DNA of 34,141 bases, taken from a virus. Under the pieces are notes generated by a model. That model was not told where the DNA came from. It did not search any database and was given only the letters and a program-made list of their open reading frames with translations. Positions 7,213 to 14,055 of this stretch are shown here, piece after piece (within the stretch, counting starts at the first letter, position 1; every line of letters starts with the position of its first letter). The translations under genes were made by a program, and so were the position numbers. The stretch spans positions 1-34,141 of IMG/VR virus record IMGVR_UViG_3300032282_001611; one strand, given 5' to 3'.

Positions 7213-7713
7213 ATGAAAATATTAACACATGATAACAACACGTTTGAGTTGAATACTCTACCGGAAGAAATAGATGACCTGCGATATGGAGTACTTGATT
7301 ACAGCGATCCACACAATCCAGATTACTTTTTCGTGCCACTGATCTTCCTTGAGAACTTCTATGCACCTGCCGCTGTGCTACAGATAGGACCTTACCAGAT
7401 TGAAATGCCATTGGATTGGAGCATCGTTATTGGTGAACCAGATCACGGTGATCCAGAGATAGTTCCAATCATGAGCCTAAATGATAGAGGGTTCAAGACC
7501 TTTGCATTCAATCCAATGAAGAGTTTCAAACCTGAATGGCTAAAAGTTGATATTGTAAACGTGTACCAAGAAGTACGATGGTATTTTCCAAAGTTGAAGT
7601 ATGGTCACATACTAGCATTGCCACTTACAGATGGCCCAGAGCCACTGTGTGCTTATTTTGTGAAAGAGACAAATAAGGTTCCTGAGGTCCTCGACATTAG
7701 CAAGATGTGGTAG
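7213..7713 (+). CDS. Conserved-type hypothetical protein of aquatic T4-like phages
   Basis: A 166-residue protein with AGGGAAAG ahead of ATG 7213. I recall proteins with the same order of motifs (PLDWSIVIGEPDHGD, SLNDRGFKTFAFNPM, VYQEVRWYFPKLKYG, CAYFVKE) as uncharacterised neighbours of replication/transcription genes in cyanophages; that is memory, not a search. It is beta-rich, with no membrane segment and no metal motif. The last codons contain the -35 box of the next gene's promoter. A role in replication or late transcription is suggested only by location. Confidence 0.65.
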   Translation: MKILTHDNNTFELNTLPEEIDDLRYGVLDYSDPHNPDYFFVPLIFLENFYAPAAVLQIGPYQIEMPLDWSIVIGEPDHGDPEIVPIMSLNDRGFKTFAFNPMKSFKPEWLKVDIVNVYQEVRWYFPKLKYGHILALPLTDGPEPLCAYFVKETNKVPEVLDISKMW

Positions 7714-7719
7714 TATAAT
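7691..7719 (+). promoter_or_regulatory. Sigma-70-type promoter abutting the gp62-like start codon
   Basis: TCGACA (7691-7696), 17 bp, consensus TATAAT (7714-7719). The predicted start is 7725-7726, and the ATG begins at 7725. No Shine-Dalgarno precedes the ATG. The promoter lies within the 3' end of the previous gene. Confidence 0.65.
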
Positions 7720-7724
7720 ACAAC

Positions 7725-8234
7725 ATGGCAACTAAACCTAAAGCAACAAAAGAAAAGGCAGCACCCAAAGAACGCAAACTGGATATCTTCCAGGAGGTGT
7801 TGCCTGGCATTGATCGTCGCAATATGGAATTCTTCAGCAAGCTATCAGACGAGCAGAAGAAGGAATTCAGTCCTTGGCTAGTGCAACGCTGGGCGGCAAG
7901 TGTTGAAGGTTCAGCAGGTGTGCAGGAGTATTTCATACAGGCAGTTAACGAGCGTTCCAACATCAACATGAAGGAACTCAAAGACCATCCAGAGCTACAG
8001 TGGATGCTACTGTCCAGCTGTGGTATAAAGAAAGCATATAGGCGCAGTTGGATTGGAGCGGCAAAAGGCGTAAAGAAAGATAAAATCACAGAGTTTATTT
8101 CTGAACTGTATCCAAGTGCAGGCGAACAGGAAATTGAACTCATGCGCATCATCAATGATGAAAGCGAGCTCAAGCAAATTGCTGAACAGATGAACCTTAA
8201 GAAATCAGAAATCAAGGAAGTGTTCGGTGGATGA
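7725..8234 (+). CDS. gp62-like small subunit of the sliding-clamp loader
   Basis: A 169-residue protein. After a basic, lysine/alanine-rich N-terminal 20 residues, its body follows the order I know for clamp-loader small subunits of aquatic T4-like phages: FSPWLVQRWAAS, then a FIQAVNER...LQWMLL helix pair, a basic RRSWIG segment, and a C-terminal KITEFISELYPSAGEQEI helix series. In T4, gp62 with the AAA+ subunit gp44 loads the gp45 clamp for DNA polymerase and late transcription. No gp44 or gp45 gene is in this window, which weakens the context. The ATGA overlap couples it to the zinc-finger gene. Alternative: an unrelated helical phage protein. Confidence 0.55.
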   Translation: MATKPKATKEKAAPKERKLDIFQEVLPGIDRRNMEFFSKLSDEQKKEFSPWLVQRWAASVEGSAGVQEYFIQAVNERSNINMKELKDHPELQWMLLSSCGIKKAYRRSWIGAAKGVKKDKITEFISELYPSAGEQEIELMRIINDESELKQIAEQMNLKKSEIKEVFGG

Positions 8235-8917
8235 AAGATCAACTTGAATGTAGGTTTTGTGGTAAGTCTTTCCAAAAAGAAAGCACACTGGTTGCGCACA
8301 TGTGCGAACCCAAGCGCAGGATACTGTCAGAAAATGACAAGCCTAATCGCATAGGATACAATGCTTGGTTGATATTTCGCAAGCTGATGACTCCAAGTGC
8401 AAAGAAGACTCCTACATATGAAGACTTTACCAAGAACAAATACTACACAACATTTGTCAAGCTAGGCAAGCGGATCGTTGACCTAAGTATACCAGAGCCA
8501 GACAATTTTGTTAAGTACTTGGTAATGAACTCTGTTAAGTTTTCCAACTGGGGCAAAGACTTTGTGTATGAAATGTACATACGAGAAATGACCAAGAAGG
8601 AAACAATACAACGTGCGGCAGAAAGAACAGTACTGCTAATGCAACAATGGGGTATGGATCAACAACAGGATTGGAAAAAGTTCTGGACCAATGTTAGCAC
8701 CACACAGGCATTGCATTGGATACGTGTAGGAAGACTGAGTCCCTGGGTCATGCTTGGCACTGAACAAGGCAAGGGTTTGCTAGATAGATTTGACCAACAT
8801 CAGTTGCAAGAAGCAACTGGCTACATAGAACTAGATCCGTGGCGCATCAGGATAGCACGTAACAAAGACGAGTGCATATGGATGCAACAGGTATTCAACA
8901 AGGTTGAGGAAGAATAA
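8231..8917 (+). CDS. Zinc-finger-containing phage protein
   Basis: A 228-residue protein with an N-terminal C2HC finger: C7-x2-C10, H23 and C25 (ECRFCGKSF...TLVAHMCEPKRR). A basic EPKRR run follows directly, as in nucleic-acid-binding fingers. The remaining 200 residues are mostly helical and aromatic-rich (KFSNWGKDFVYEMYIREM) with no catalytic signature I can name. It is translationally coupled by ATGA to the gp62-like gene and shares one base with the following gene. Proteins of this layout recur near replication genes of T4-like aquatic phages in my recollection. A DNA- or RNA-binding accessory role is likely but unproven. Confidence 0.7.
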   Translation: MKDQLECRFCGKSFQKESTLVAHMCEPKRRILSENDKPNRIGYNAWLIFRKLMTPSAKKTPTYEDFTKNKYYTTFVKLGKRIVDLSIPEPDNFVKYLVMNSVKFSNWGKDFVYEMYIREMTKKETIQRAAERTVLLMQQWGMDQQQDWKKFWTNVSTTQALHWIRVGRLSPWVMLGTEQGKGLLDRFDQHQLQEATGYIELDPWRIRIARNKDECIWMQQVFNKVEEE

Positions 8918-9129
8918 TGATGGAACAATATAACAACGTAACTGAAACGCAAATCCGCGAAGAAAATAAAGTGTTGCGACAAGCAGGCGATCCAGCCGAC
9001 ATACGACAGCTTAAGGCATTGGTTGCCATGCTTATCAAGAAGGTCGATGACATTGAACAACGGCTGACACGCACCATGTCAGAAGCAAAGTCAGCACGTG
9101 ATGCGTCAAGACATGCAATAAGGAAATAA
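8917..9129 (+). CDS. Small coiled-coil hypothetical protein
   Basis: A 70-residue charged protein starting at ATG 8917 (overlapping the previous stop by one base) or the adjacent ATG 8920, after GAGGAAG. Residues about 28-60 (LKALVAMLIKKVDDIEQRL) have heptad-like hydrophobic spacing, suggesting a dimeric coiled coil. There is no membrane segment. Spacing to the next gene is 2 nt, and its last codons AGGAAATAA supply that gene's ribosome-binding site. Confidence 0.55.
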   Translation: MMEQYNNVTETQIREENKVLRQAGDPADIRQLKALVAMLIKKVDDIEQRLTRTMSEAKSARDASRHAIRK

Positions 9130-9131
9130 TT

Positions 9132-9722
9132 GTGAAAGCGCAAGGTACAGACATTGATATCGACCTAGCAGATAGAGAACTACTGCTGAGGTTGATTGAT
9201 CACGTTCCTGCAATGCAGAAAGATCCTCGTGGCCGCACAACTAAACATAATACAGGTGTTTACTTCCACGATGTGCCTACAGATCCATTTACTGGATTAT
9301 GTACACTGGATTATAAGACTGCTGAGGAAGTTGGTTACTTTAAGATTGACGTTCTTAACGTCAACATCTATAAGGATGTGAAAGATCCAGAACATCTGGA
9401 TAGGCTTGCCGCACAAGAACCAAATTGGGATTTACTACAGCACAAGGAAATCATACAACAACTCTTCCATATACACGGACATGCGGATCTTGTTGTACGT
9501 TCTAAGCCACAAACACTAGATCAACTAGCAATGGTATTGGCGTTGATTAGACCGGGCAAGCGACACCTGGTTGGTAGACCATGGGATGAGGTTGAATCTC
9601 AGATATGGGATAAGGGTGATGAAGGATATAGCTTTAAGAGAAGCCATGCTCTAGGCTATGCACTGGCTATTGTTGTACAGTTGAATCTTCTGCAGGAACA
9701 AGCCTTGGGGTTGCTAGATTAA
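9132..9722 (+). CDS. Miniature DNA polymerase III alpha (DnaE/PolC)-like protein
   Basis: A 196-residue protein with a GTG start after AAGGAAA. It carries, in the right order, condensed versions of C-family polymerase landmarks. D9-I-D11 in TDIDIDLADR matches the DFDVDF catalytic pair; KHNTGVYF (38-45) matches KHAGGVVI; EEVGYFKIDVLNV with D73 matches the third catalytic aspartate region (VKFDFLGL). LALIRPGKR (137-144) matches LVALFRPG, and YSFKRSHALGYALA (166-179) matches YGFNKSHSAAYALV. Bacterial DnaE is over 1100 residues, so almost all fingers and thumb are missing. I recall similar uncharacterised proteins in cyanophages. Whether it polymerises, binds DNA or mimics the host polymerase is unknown. 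Its 3' end overlaps the convergent desaturase gene by 56 bp. Confidence 0.7.
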   Translation: MKAQGTDIDIDLADRELLLRLIDHVPAMQKDPRGRTTKHNTGVYFHDVPTDPFTGLCTLDYKTAEEVGYFKIDVLNVNIYKDVKDPEHLDRLAAQEPNWDLLQHKEIIQQLFHIHGHADLVVRSKPQTLDQLAMVLALIRPGKRHLVGRPWDEVESQIWDKGDEGYSFKRSHALGYALAIVVQLNLLQEQALGLLD

Positions 9723-10401
9723 AGAATGCTAATAATTTGATATAGGCCCAACCTATATCAAATTCCCATCTACGTTGACTGAACTTAGGACTAGCACCGT
9801 TAGCATGATGATTATTATGTAATTCTTCACCACCGATCCATACTGCCCATGGCAACAAGTTACGACTAGTGTCTTTGGTATCAGTATTACGATACCCCCA
9901 CCAATGTGCTAAACCGTTGATAACACCAGCCGCCCAAAATGGAATCCATAGCATTTGAATCCCCCATACCAAGAATCCCCATGGACCAAATAATAATAAA
10001 TCAACAACAAGCATGAGCAAGATACCAAGAGCATTATGCTTTCGATACACATGACGTTCGATCCAATCGTCAGGAGTACCAGTGCTCAGTTGAGATATCA
10101 TTACACGATCTTTGGCTGCTTGTTTATAAAGTAATGCGCCAGCAAATAGCACACGCCATATTCCGTAGACTTGTGGACTATGCGGATCACCGGGTTGGTC
10201 TGAACGCTGATGATGCTTGCGATGAACTGCTACCCACTCTTCTGTGACCATTCCAGTAGTTAGCCAAAGCCAGAAGCGCATGAAATGTGATACAGCTGGG
10301 TGGAATGAGACACCCCTATGTGCTTGGCTACGATGCAGGTAGAGAGTCACACACATTATAGTGATATGTGTCATTGCCAGCAGGTAAATTATTCCTATCA
10401 T
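9667..10401 (-). CDS. Fatty acid (acyl-CoA delta-9 type) desaturase
   Basis: A 244-residue integral membrane di-iron desaturase. It has the three histidine boxes H23RSQAH28, H60RKHH64 and H195NNHH199, plus NGLAHWWGYRNTDTKDTSRN and the GEELHNNHH context typical of stearoyl-CoA-type delta-9 desaturases. Hydrophobic segments lie at about 1-20, 40-52, 124-140 and 143-165. Such enzymes insert a double bond into host acyl chains and raise membrane fluidity. It is shorter than most bacterial versions (300-400 aa). The start overlaps the stop of the upstream gene (ATGA), so both are expressed from one minus-strand late promoter. Its tail overlaps the mini-DnaE gene by 56 bp. A clear auxiliary metabolic gene. 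Confidence 0.92.
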   Translation of the reverse strand: MIGIIYLLAMTHITIMCVTLYLHRSQAHRGVSFHPAVSHFMRFWLWLTTGMVTEEWVAVHRKHHQRSDQPGDPHSPQVYGIWRVLFAGALLYKQAAKDRVMISQLSTGTPDDWIERHVYRKHNALGILLMLVVDLLLFGPWGFLVWGIQMLWIPFWAAGVINGLAHWWGYRNTDTKDTSRNLLPWAVWIGGEELHNNHHANGASPKFSQRRWEFDIGWAYIKLLAFFNLATPRLVPAEDSTVQQ

Positions 10402-10781
10402 GTATTGTCTATTTTACGTATCAGCTGTATCTGTCGTCGCTTGATACGTTTTGTGATCACGCTTTGCAAGGTAACCACATGCCCTGCTACCACATCAAAT
10501 TCCTTGATTGAGAAGGTTTGTAAACTGTACTGGAAAGGCCTGAATTTCATACCTAGTACAATGTTTATTGGTAACTGCCTATTAGTTGCCCACCACCATT
10601 CGTCACCCATTTCTAAGAACAACTTTTTGTCCTCTTCTTGCAGGCGATTATAAACGTACATGCTAACGATGCTGTTATCGTAGTTTTGTATGATTCCTAC
10701 GTATTCTTGTCCACTATATCGGGCCAGGCATAAAAATGGGAATCTTCCAAGCATGTTTGTGATTTCTTCTGGTGTATTCAT
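10398..10781 (-). CDS. Conserved-type hypothetical protein upstream of the desaturase
   Basis: A 127-residue protein. I chose the ATG at 10781; an in-frame TTG two codons upstream is less likely. Motifs such as CLARYSGQEYVGIIQNYDNS, DEWWWATNRQLPI and a C-terminal VTLQSVITKRIKRR resemble an uncharacterised family of aquatic T4-like phages, by recollection. The C-terminal 20 residues are strongly basic and the core is beta-rich. It leads a two-gene minus-strand operon with the desaturase, joined by ATGA, and has a GGTAAATA late-type element 9 bases upstream. Function unknown; there is no metabolic signature linking it to the desaturase. Confidence 0.7.
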   Translation of the reverse strand: MNTPEEITNMLGRFPFLCLARYSGQEYVGIIQNYDNSIVSMYVYNRLQEEDKKLFLEMGDEWWWATNRQLPINIVLGMKFRPFQYSLQTFSIKEFDVVAGHVVTLQSVITKRIKRRQIQLIRKIDNT

Positions 10782-10790
10782 TGTCAAGAC

Positions 10791-10798
10791 TATTTACC
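10791..10798 (-). promoter_or_regulatory. Late-type promoter GGTAAATA, minus strand
   Basis: The minus strand reads GGTAAATA here, 9 bases upstream of the ATG at 10781. It is oriented toward the unknown/desaturase operon and lies 4 bp from the divergent CATAAATA. It leaves an unusually short leader and no clear ribosome-binding site, so it is weaker than the plus-strand element. Confidence 0.5.
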
Positions 10799-10802
10799 AA
10801 AC

Positions 10803-10810
10803 CATAAATA
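10803..10810 (+). promoter_or_regulatory. Late-type promoter CATAAATA
   Basis: CATAAATA lies 21 bases upstream of ATG 10832. It matches the T4 late -10 consensus TATAAATA except for the first base, with no -35 box, as expected for gp55-type late promoters. Confidence 0.7.
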
Positions 10811-10831
10811 TGGTATGACACAGGAACGAAC

Positions 10832-11593
10832 ATGAACGTATCGTATGTATATGATCAAACACTCCACGTAATGGTTGGAGTAGGAACCTTAAGGAATACC
10901 CCTATGAATGAACGTCGTTATACGGCTTACATAGGTGTGGACAACACCATTGACTTGCAATTCAAAGACAGAGATCGCAAGCCAGTTGACATCACACTTA
11001 AAACAGTAATTTGGCAGATGACCGATCCTATTACAGGTGAAGCATTGATACGCAAAACTGCTATAGCAAGCGATGCGTCCAAAGGCATGGCCAAACTGCA
11101 ATTATTGGATCATGATACTGCTGGATTAGCTACTGGAATCTATCATGTGGGTATTATGCTGGTTGGAACTGATGGAACAACCAGCGCAAGCTATACAGAC
11201 TTAAACTACGATGCTCGTGCTGAAATTGAATTACGCACAGGTGCATATGAAGCGTTTCGCAACAGCGACCAAACTGTGTCATTTACAGAACCATTTAATA
11301 CCATGGGATATTCTGGTCCAGTTAAAGCAGCCGGTAGTGTCAGTGATGTTTGTTCGCTCAACACAGTCGCAATTTACATGACTGACTATAAAGGTGCCAT
11401 TCATTTAGAATCCAGTATAGAAGAAATCCCAATAAACTGGAGTGCGCTTGGTGATCCAGTTGGATGGGAATATAACACCTACACTGGCATTGATACTTTC
11501 AATATTACCAGCCGTGCAAAATGGTTGCGTATCAAGTATATTGCAGACATAACGAACACAGGCACCATTGACAAAGTCATCTGCAGAGCGTAA
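10832..11593 (+). CDS. Probable virion protein with a BppU-N-like domain
   Basis: A 253-residue beta-rich protein. Residues about 28-135 (YTAYIGVDNTIDLQFKDRD, then PVDITLKTVIWQM, then GIYHVGIMLVGTDG) resemble the immunoglobulin-like N-terminal domain of baseplate upper proteins: a declared ground term of strands describing extension of a polymer. The C-terminal half (KGAIHLESSIEEIPINWS...RAKWLRIKYIAD) is also strand-rich and could be a ligand-binding or structural module. It is preceded by a CATAAATA late promoter and ACAGGAAC, while the next gene has its own sigma-70-type promoter. That supports late expression as a structural component, possibly of the baseplate or fibres. No enzymatic motif is seen. 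Confidence 0.6.
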   Translation: MNVSYVYDQTLHVMVGVGTLRNTPMNERRYTAYIGVDNTIDLQFKDRDRKPVDITLKTVIWQMTDPITGEALIRKTAIASDASKGMAKLQLLDHDTAGLATGIYHVGIMLVGTDGTTSASYTDLNYDARAEIELRTGAYEAFRNSDQTVSFTEPFNTMGYSGPVKAAGSVSDVCSLNTVAIYMTDYKGAIHLESSIEEIPINWSALGDPVGWEYNTYTGIDTFNITSRAKWLRIKYIADITNTGTIDKVICRA

Positions 11594-11596
11594 ACT
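11568..11596 (+). promoter_or_regulatory. Sigma-70-type promoter abutting the GTG start of primase
   Basis: TTGACA (11568-11573), 17 bp, TAAACT (11591-11596). Seven bases past the -10 box is 11603, the G of the primase GTG. No Shine-Dalgarno is present. The -10 box covers the stop codon of the upstream virion gene. Confidence 0.65.
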
Positions 11597-11602
11597 AGCT
11601 TT

Positions 11603-12568
11603 GTGAGTCTGATTCAAGAAACTATAAAAGCGCATGTTCACGGATTGAGAGCTAGCCCTAAGGGCTGGTGGACAATCAACTGTCCTATGTGCGTGGCATT
11701 TGGACAACCGCGGCCAGACACAAAGCGCCGCGGAGGATTCCGCTTTGACTCGGACGGTAGCACAGCATATCATTGCTTCAACTGTGGCTTCAAAGTACGC
11801 TGGCAACCAGGCCAGGGCATGGGACATAAGCTCAAAACATTGCTACGCCAAATTGGTGTAGACGAAGGAGAGGTGCAACGCCTCAACCTACAGTTGATGA
11901 GTGAACGAGATGACACACAGATAGTTGAGTACAAGGCAGAAGAGATATGGACACCAGAATGGCCCACTATAGATGTACCAGGATCTAGTACACTGACATG
12001 CGAAGCCGCAGAATATATAGAAGAAAGAAAAATGACAGGGCTTGCAGACTGGCATTGGTGTGATGCCAAGTTCTGGAACATTGACAGGCGTGTGATTTTA
12101 CCGTATACTTGGGAAGGTAACACAGTAGGATATGCCGCACGTTGGATAGGCACACCGCCCAAGGACACAGCTAAGATACTACGCAAGGCACCAACTGACT
12201 TTGTGTTCAACATGGATCCGCAAGGCGAACCCCGTAAGTTTGTGCTGGTAGTAGAAGGCGAGTTTGATGCACTAGCAGTTGATGGTGTTGCAGTACTACA
12301 CAATGACATAAGTCCCAAACAGGCACAGTTGATTGCAGACCTGGATGTTGAACCCATCGTAGTGCCAGATAAGGATCGTAGTGGAACCCGGCTAGCAGAA
12401 CGTGCGATAGAATTAGGATGGAGCGTGGCATTCCCAGACTGGGATAACGGAATAAAGGATTGCGCAGATGCGACTAAAGCGTATGGCCGAGTGGTAACGC
12501 TAAACAGTATAATACAATCGAGACAAGATAATCCGTTGAAGATAAAAATTATGTTAAGGAAGAATTGA
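11603..12568 (+). CDS. DNA primase (T4 gp61-like)
   Basis: A 321-residue primase, close to T4 gp61 (342 aa). It synthesises RNA primers on the lagging strand in complex with the gp41 helicase. The N-terminal zinc site is C27-x2-C30 ... C58-x2-C61 (INCPMC, HCFNC). The TOPRIM core has VVEGEFDAL (E218 and E220) and VVPDKDRSG (D256 and D258), giving the metal-binding acidic residues. The GTG at 11603 is the only early start that retains the zinc domain, and it has no ribosome-binding site. Its stop codon overlaps the start of gp41 by one base, matching the functional primosome pair. Confidence 0.9.
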   Translation: MSLIQETIKAHVHGLRASPKGWWTINCPMCVAFGQPRPDTKRRGGFRFDSDGSTAYHCFNCGFKVRWQPGQGMGHKLKTLLRQIGVDEGEVQRLNLQLMSERDDTQIVEYKAEEIWTPEWPTIDVPGSSTLTCEAAEYIEERKMTGLADWHWCDAKFWNIDRRVILPYTWEGNTVGYAARWIGTPPKDTAKILRKAPTDFVFNMDPQGEPRKFVLVVEGEFDALAVDGVAVLHNDISPKQAQLIADLDVEPIVVPDKDRSGTRLAERAIELGWSVAFPDWDNGIKDCADATKAYGRVVTLNSIIQSRQDNPLKIKIMLRKN

Positions 12569-14055
12569 TGGCTGAACAGCATGAAATTAAAGAGTACTCA
12601 GATGACTTGCAAAAGTTGTTCTTGGAGTTCTTGATTGGCAATGGAGAACTGGCCAGTAGATGCCAAGGTATTTTAGAAGCTGACTACTTCTCTCGTAGGT
12701 TAAATCCTGCCGCAGACTTTATCAAGAAGTATGTGGATCAGCACAGCATGGTTCCTACAGCAGAACAGGTCAATGCCACATGTGGCACAAACCTACAGCA
12801 GATTGATCCAACAGCAAATGTACATGCTGACTGGTTCCTGGGTGAGTTTGAACAGTTTTGTAGATACAAGGCACTTGAGAAGGCAATCCTTAAGAGTGCA
12901 GACATGCTGGAAAAGCAACAGTATGGCGGTGTTGAAAAACTGATCCGTGAAGCCACACAGATTGGACTTGCCAAGAGCTTTGGCACAGACTACTATGCAG
13001 ATCCACGTGCTCGTCTTGGCATACTTAAAGATGCCAACGGACAAGTTAGCACAGGTTGGAAGACTGTGGACGAAAAGCTGTATGGTGGATTCAATAGAGG
13101 TGAGCTCAACATCTTTGCTGGTGGATCGGGTGCAGGCAAGAGCTTGTTCTTGCAGAACATTGCATTGAACTGGAGTCTACAAGGCTACAATGTCATTTAC
13201 TTCAGTCTTGAATTGAGTGAAGGTCTAACTAGCTTGCGACTTGACAGCATGGTCACAGGCATGCCGACCAAAGAGGTGTTCCGCAACATTGATGACGTTG
13301 AACTCAAAGTCAAGATGGCAGGTAAGAAAGCAGGCGCATTGCAGGTAGTACAGTTGCCCAATGGTATCACTATCAACGACTTGCGAGCATGGCTAAAGGA
13401 ATTCCAGGTACAGACTGGCAAGAAAGTTGACGCTATCATTGTTGATTATCTTGACTTGATGATGCCAGCAGGGCAGAAGATCAGTGTGGCAGACTTGTTT
13501 ATCAAAGACAAGCTGGTATCAGAAGAATTGCGTAACTTGTCCATCCAGCTCAATCTGTTGTTGGTTACAGCGTCGCAGTTGAATCGTAGTGCTGTTGAAA
13601 CAGTGGAGTTTGATCACAGTCACATTGCAGGTGGCTTGAGTAAAATCCAGACAGCAGACAACGTGTTTGGTATTTTCTCTAGCATTGTGTTGCGCGAACG
13701 TGGGCGTGTGCAGATACAGTTCATGAAGACACGTAGTTCAAGTGCAGTTGGACAGAAGATGGAACTGGCATTTAATGTGCAGAGCTTGCGCATCAGTGAT
13801 ATGGATCCAGACGCAGATGATGGTCCAAGTGATGCTGATGTGCTATACAAGAGATTGCAGACACAACAACATGGCCAAGAAAAAAGCGTCCCTGGTGTTG
13901 CCAGCGACGCCGCGGTAGTTAAGAGAGTTGCAAGTGCGGAACAGTTGAGGGCTATGCTACGCAAAACCCCCCAAGTTCCAGAATCATCTCCTGCTAAATG
14001 GGAGAAAGCAACTGGTACACCTGCTTGGGAAAAACCACCCCAAGGACAGAGTTAA
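12568..14055 (+). CDS. Replicative DNA helicase (T4 gp41/DnaB-like)
   Basis: A 495-residue DnaB-family helicase (T4 gp41 is 475 aa). I start it at ATG 12568 behind AAGGAAG, since the preceding TTG overlaps the primase stop. The N-terminal 140 residues are the helical hairpin domain. The RecA-like core has Walker A GGSGAGKS (185-192), Walker B with VDAIIVDYLDLM (about 287-298) and the downstream TASQLNRS segment (H3-like). The last 65 residues are a proline- and alanine-rich, poorly conserved tail that may be disordered or contact partners. It is translationally coupled to primase. Its stop codon shares TTAA with the stop of the convergent gene. Confidence 0.93.
   Translation: MAEQHEIKEYSDDLQKLFLEFLIGNGELASRCQGILEADYFSRRLNPAADFIKKYVDQHSMVPTAEQVNATCGTNLQQIDPTANVHADWFLGEFEQFCRYKALEKAILKSADMLEKQQYGGVEKLIREATQIGLAKSFGTDYYADPRARLGILKDANGQVSTGWKTVDEKLYGGFNRGELNIFAGGSGAGKSLFLQNIALNWSLQGYNVIYFSLELSEGLTSLRLDSMVTGMPTKEVFRNIDDVELKVKMAGKKAGALQVVQLPNGITINDLRAWLKEFQVQTGKKVDAIIVDYLDLMMPAGQKISVADLFIKDKLVSEELRNLSIQLNLLLVTASQLNRSAVETVEFDHSHIAGGLSKIQTADNVFGIFSSIVLRERGRVQIQFMKTRSSSAVGQKMELAFNVQSLRISDMDPDADDGPSDADVLYKRLQTQQHGQEKSVPGVASDAAVVKRVASAEQLRAMLRKTPQVPESSPAKWEKATGTPAWEKPPQGQS

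Noticed and set aside
7697-8299. Minus-strand frame of 200 codons opposite the gp62-like gene
   Set aside because: No ribosome-binding site. It covers a coupled plus-strand gene pair with a promoter.
12508-12513. Perfect TATAAT near the end of the primase gene as a gp41 promoter
   Set aside because: No -35 box at 16-18 bp, and gp41 is translationally coupled to primase with its own ribosome-binding site.
11770-12582. Minus-strand open frame of 270 codons opposite primase
   Set aside because: It lies wholly within the primase gene and has no start signal. The primase motifs on the plus strand are clear.
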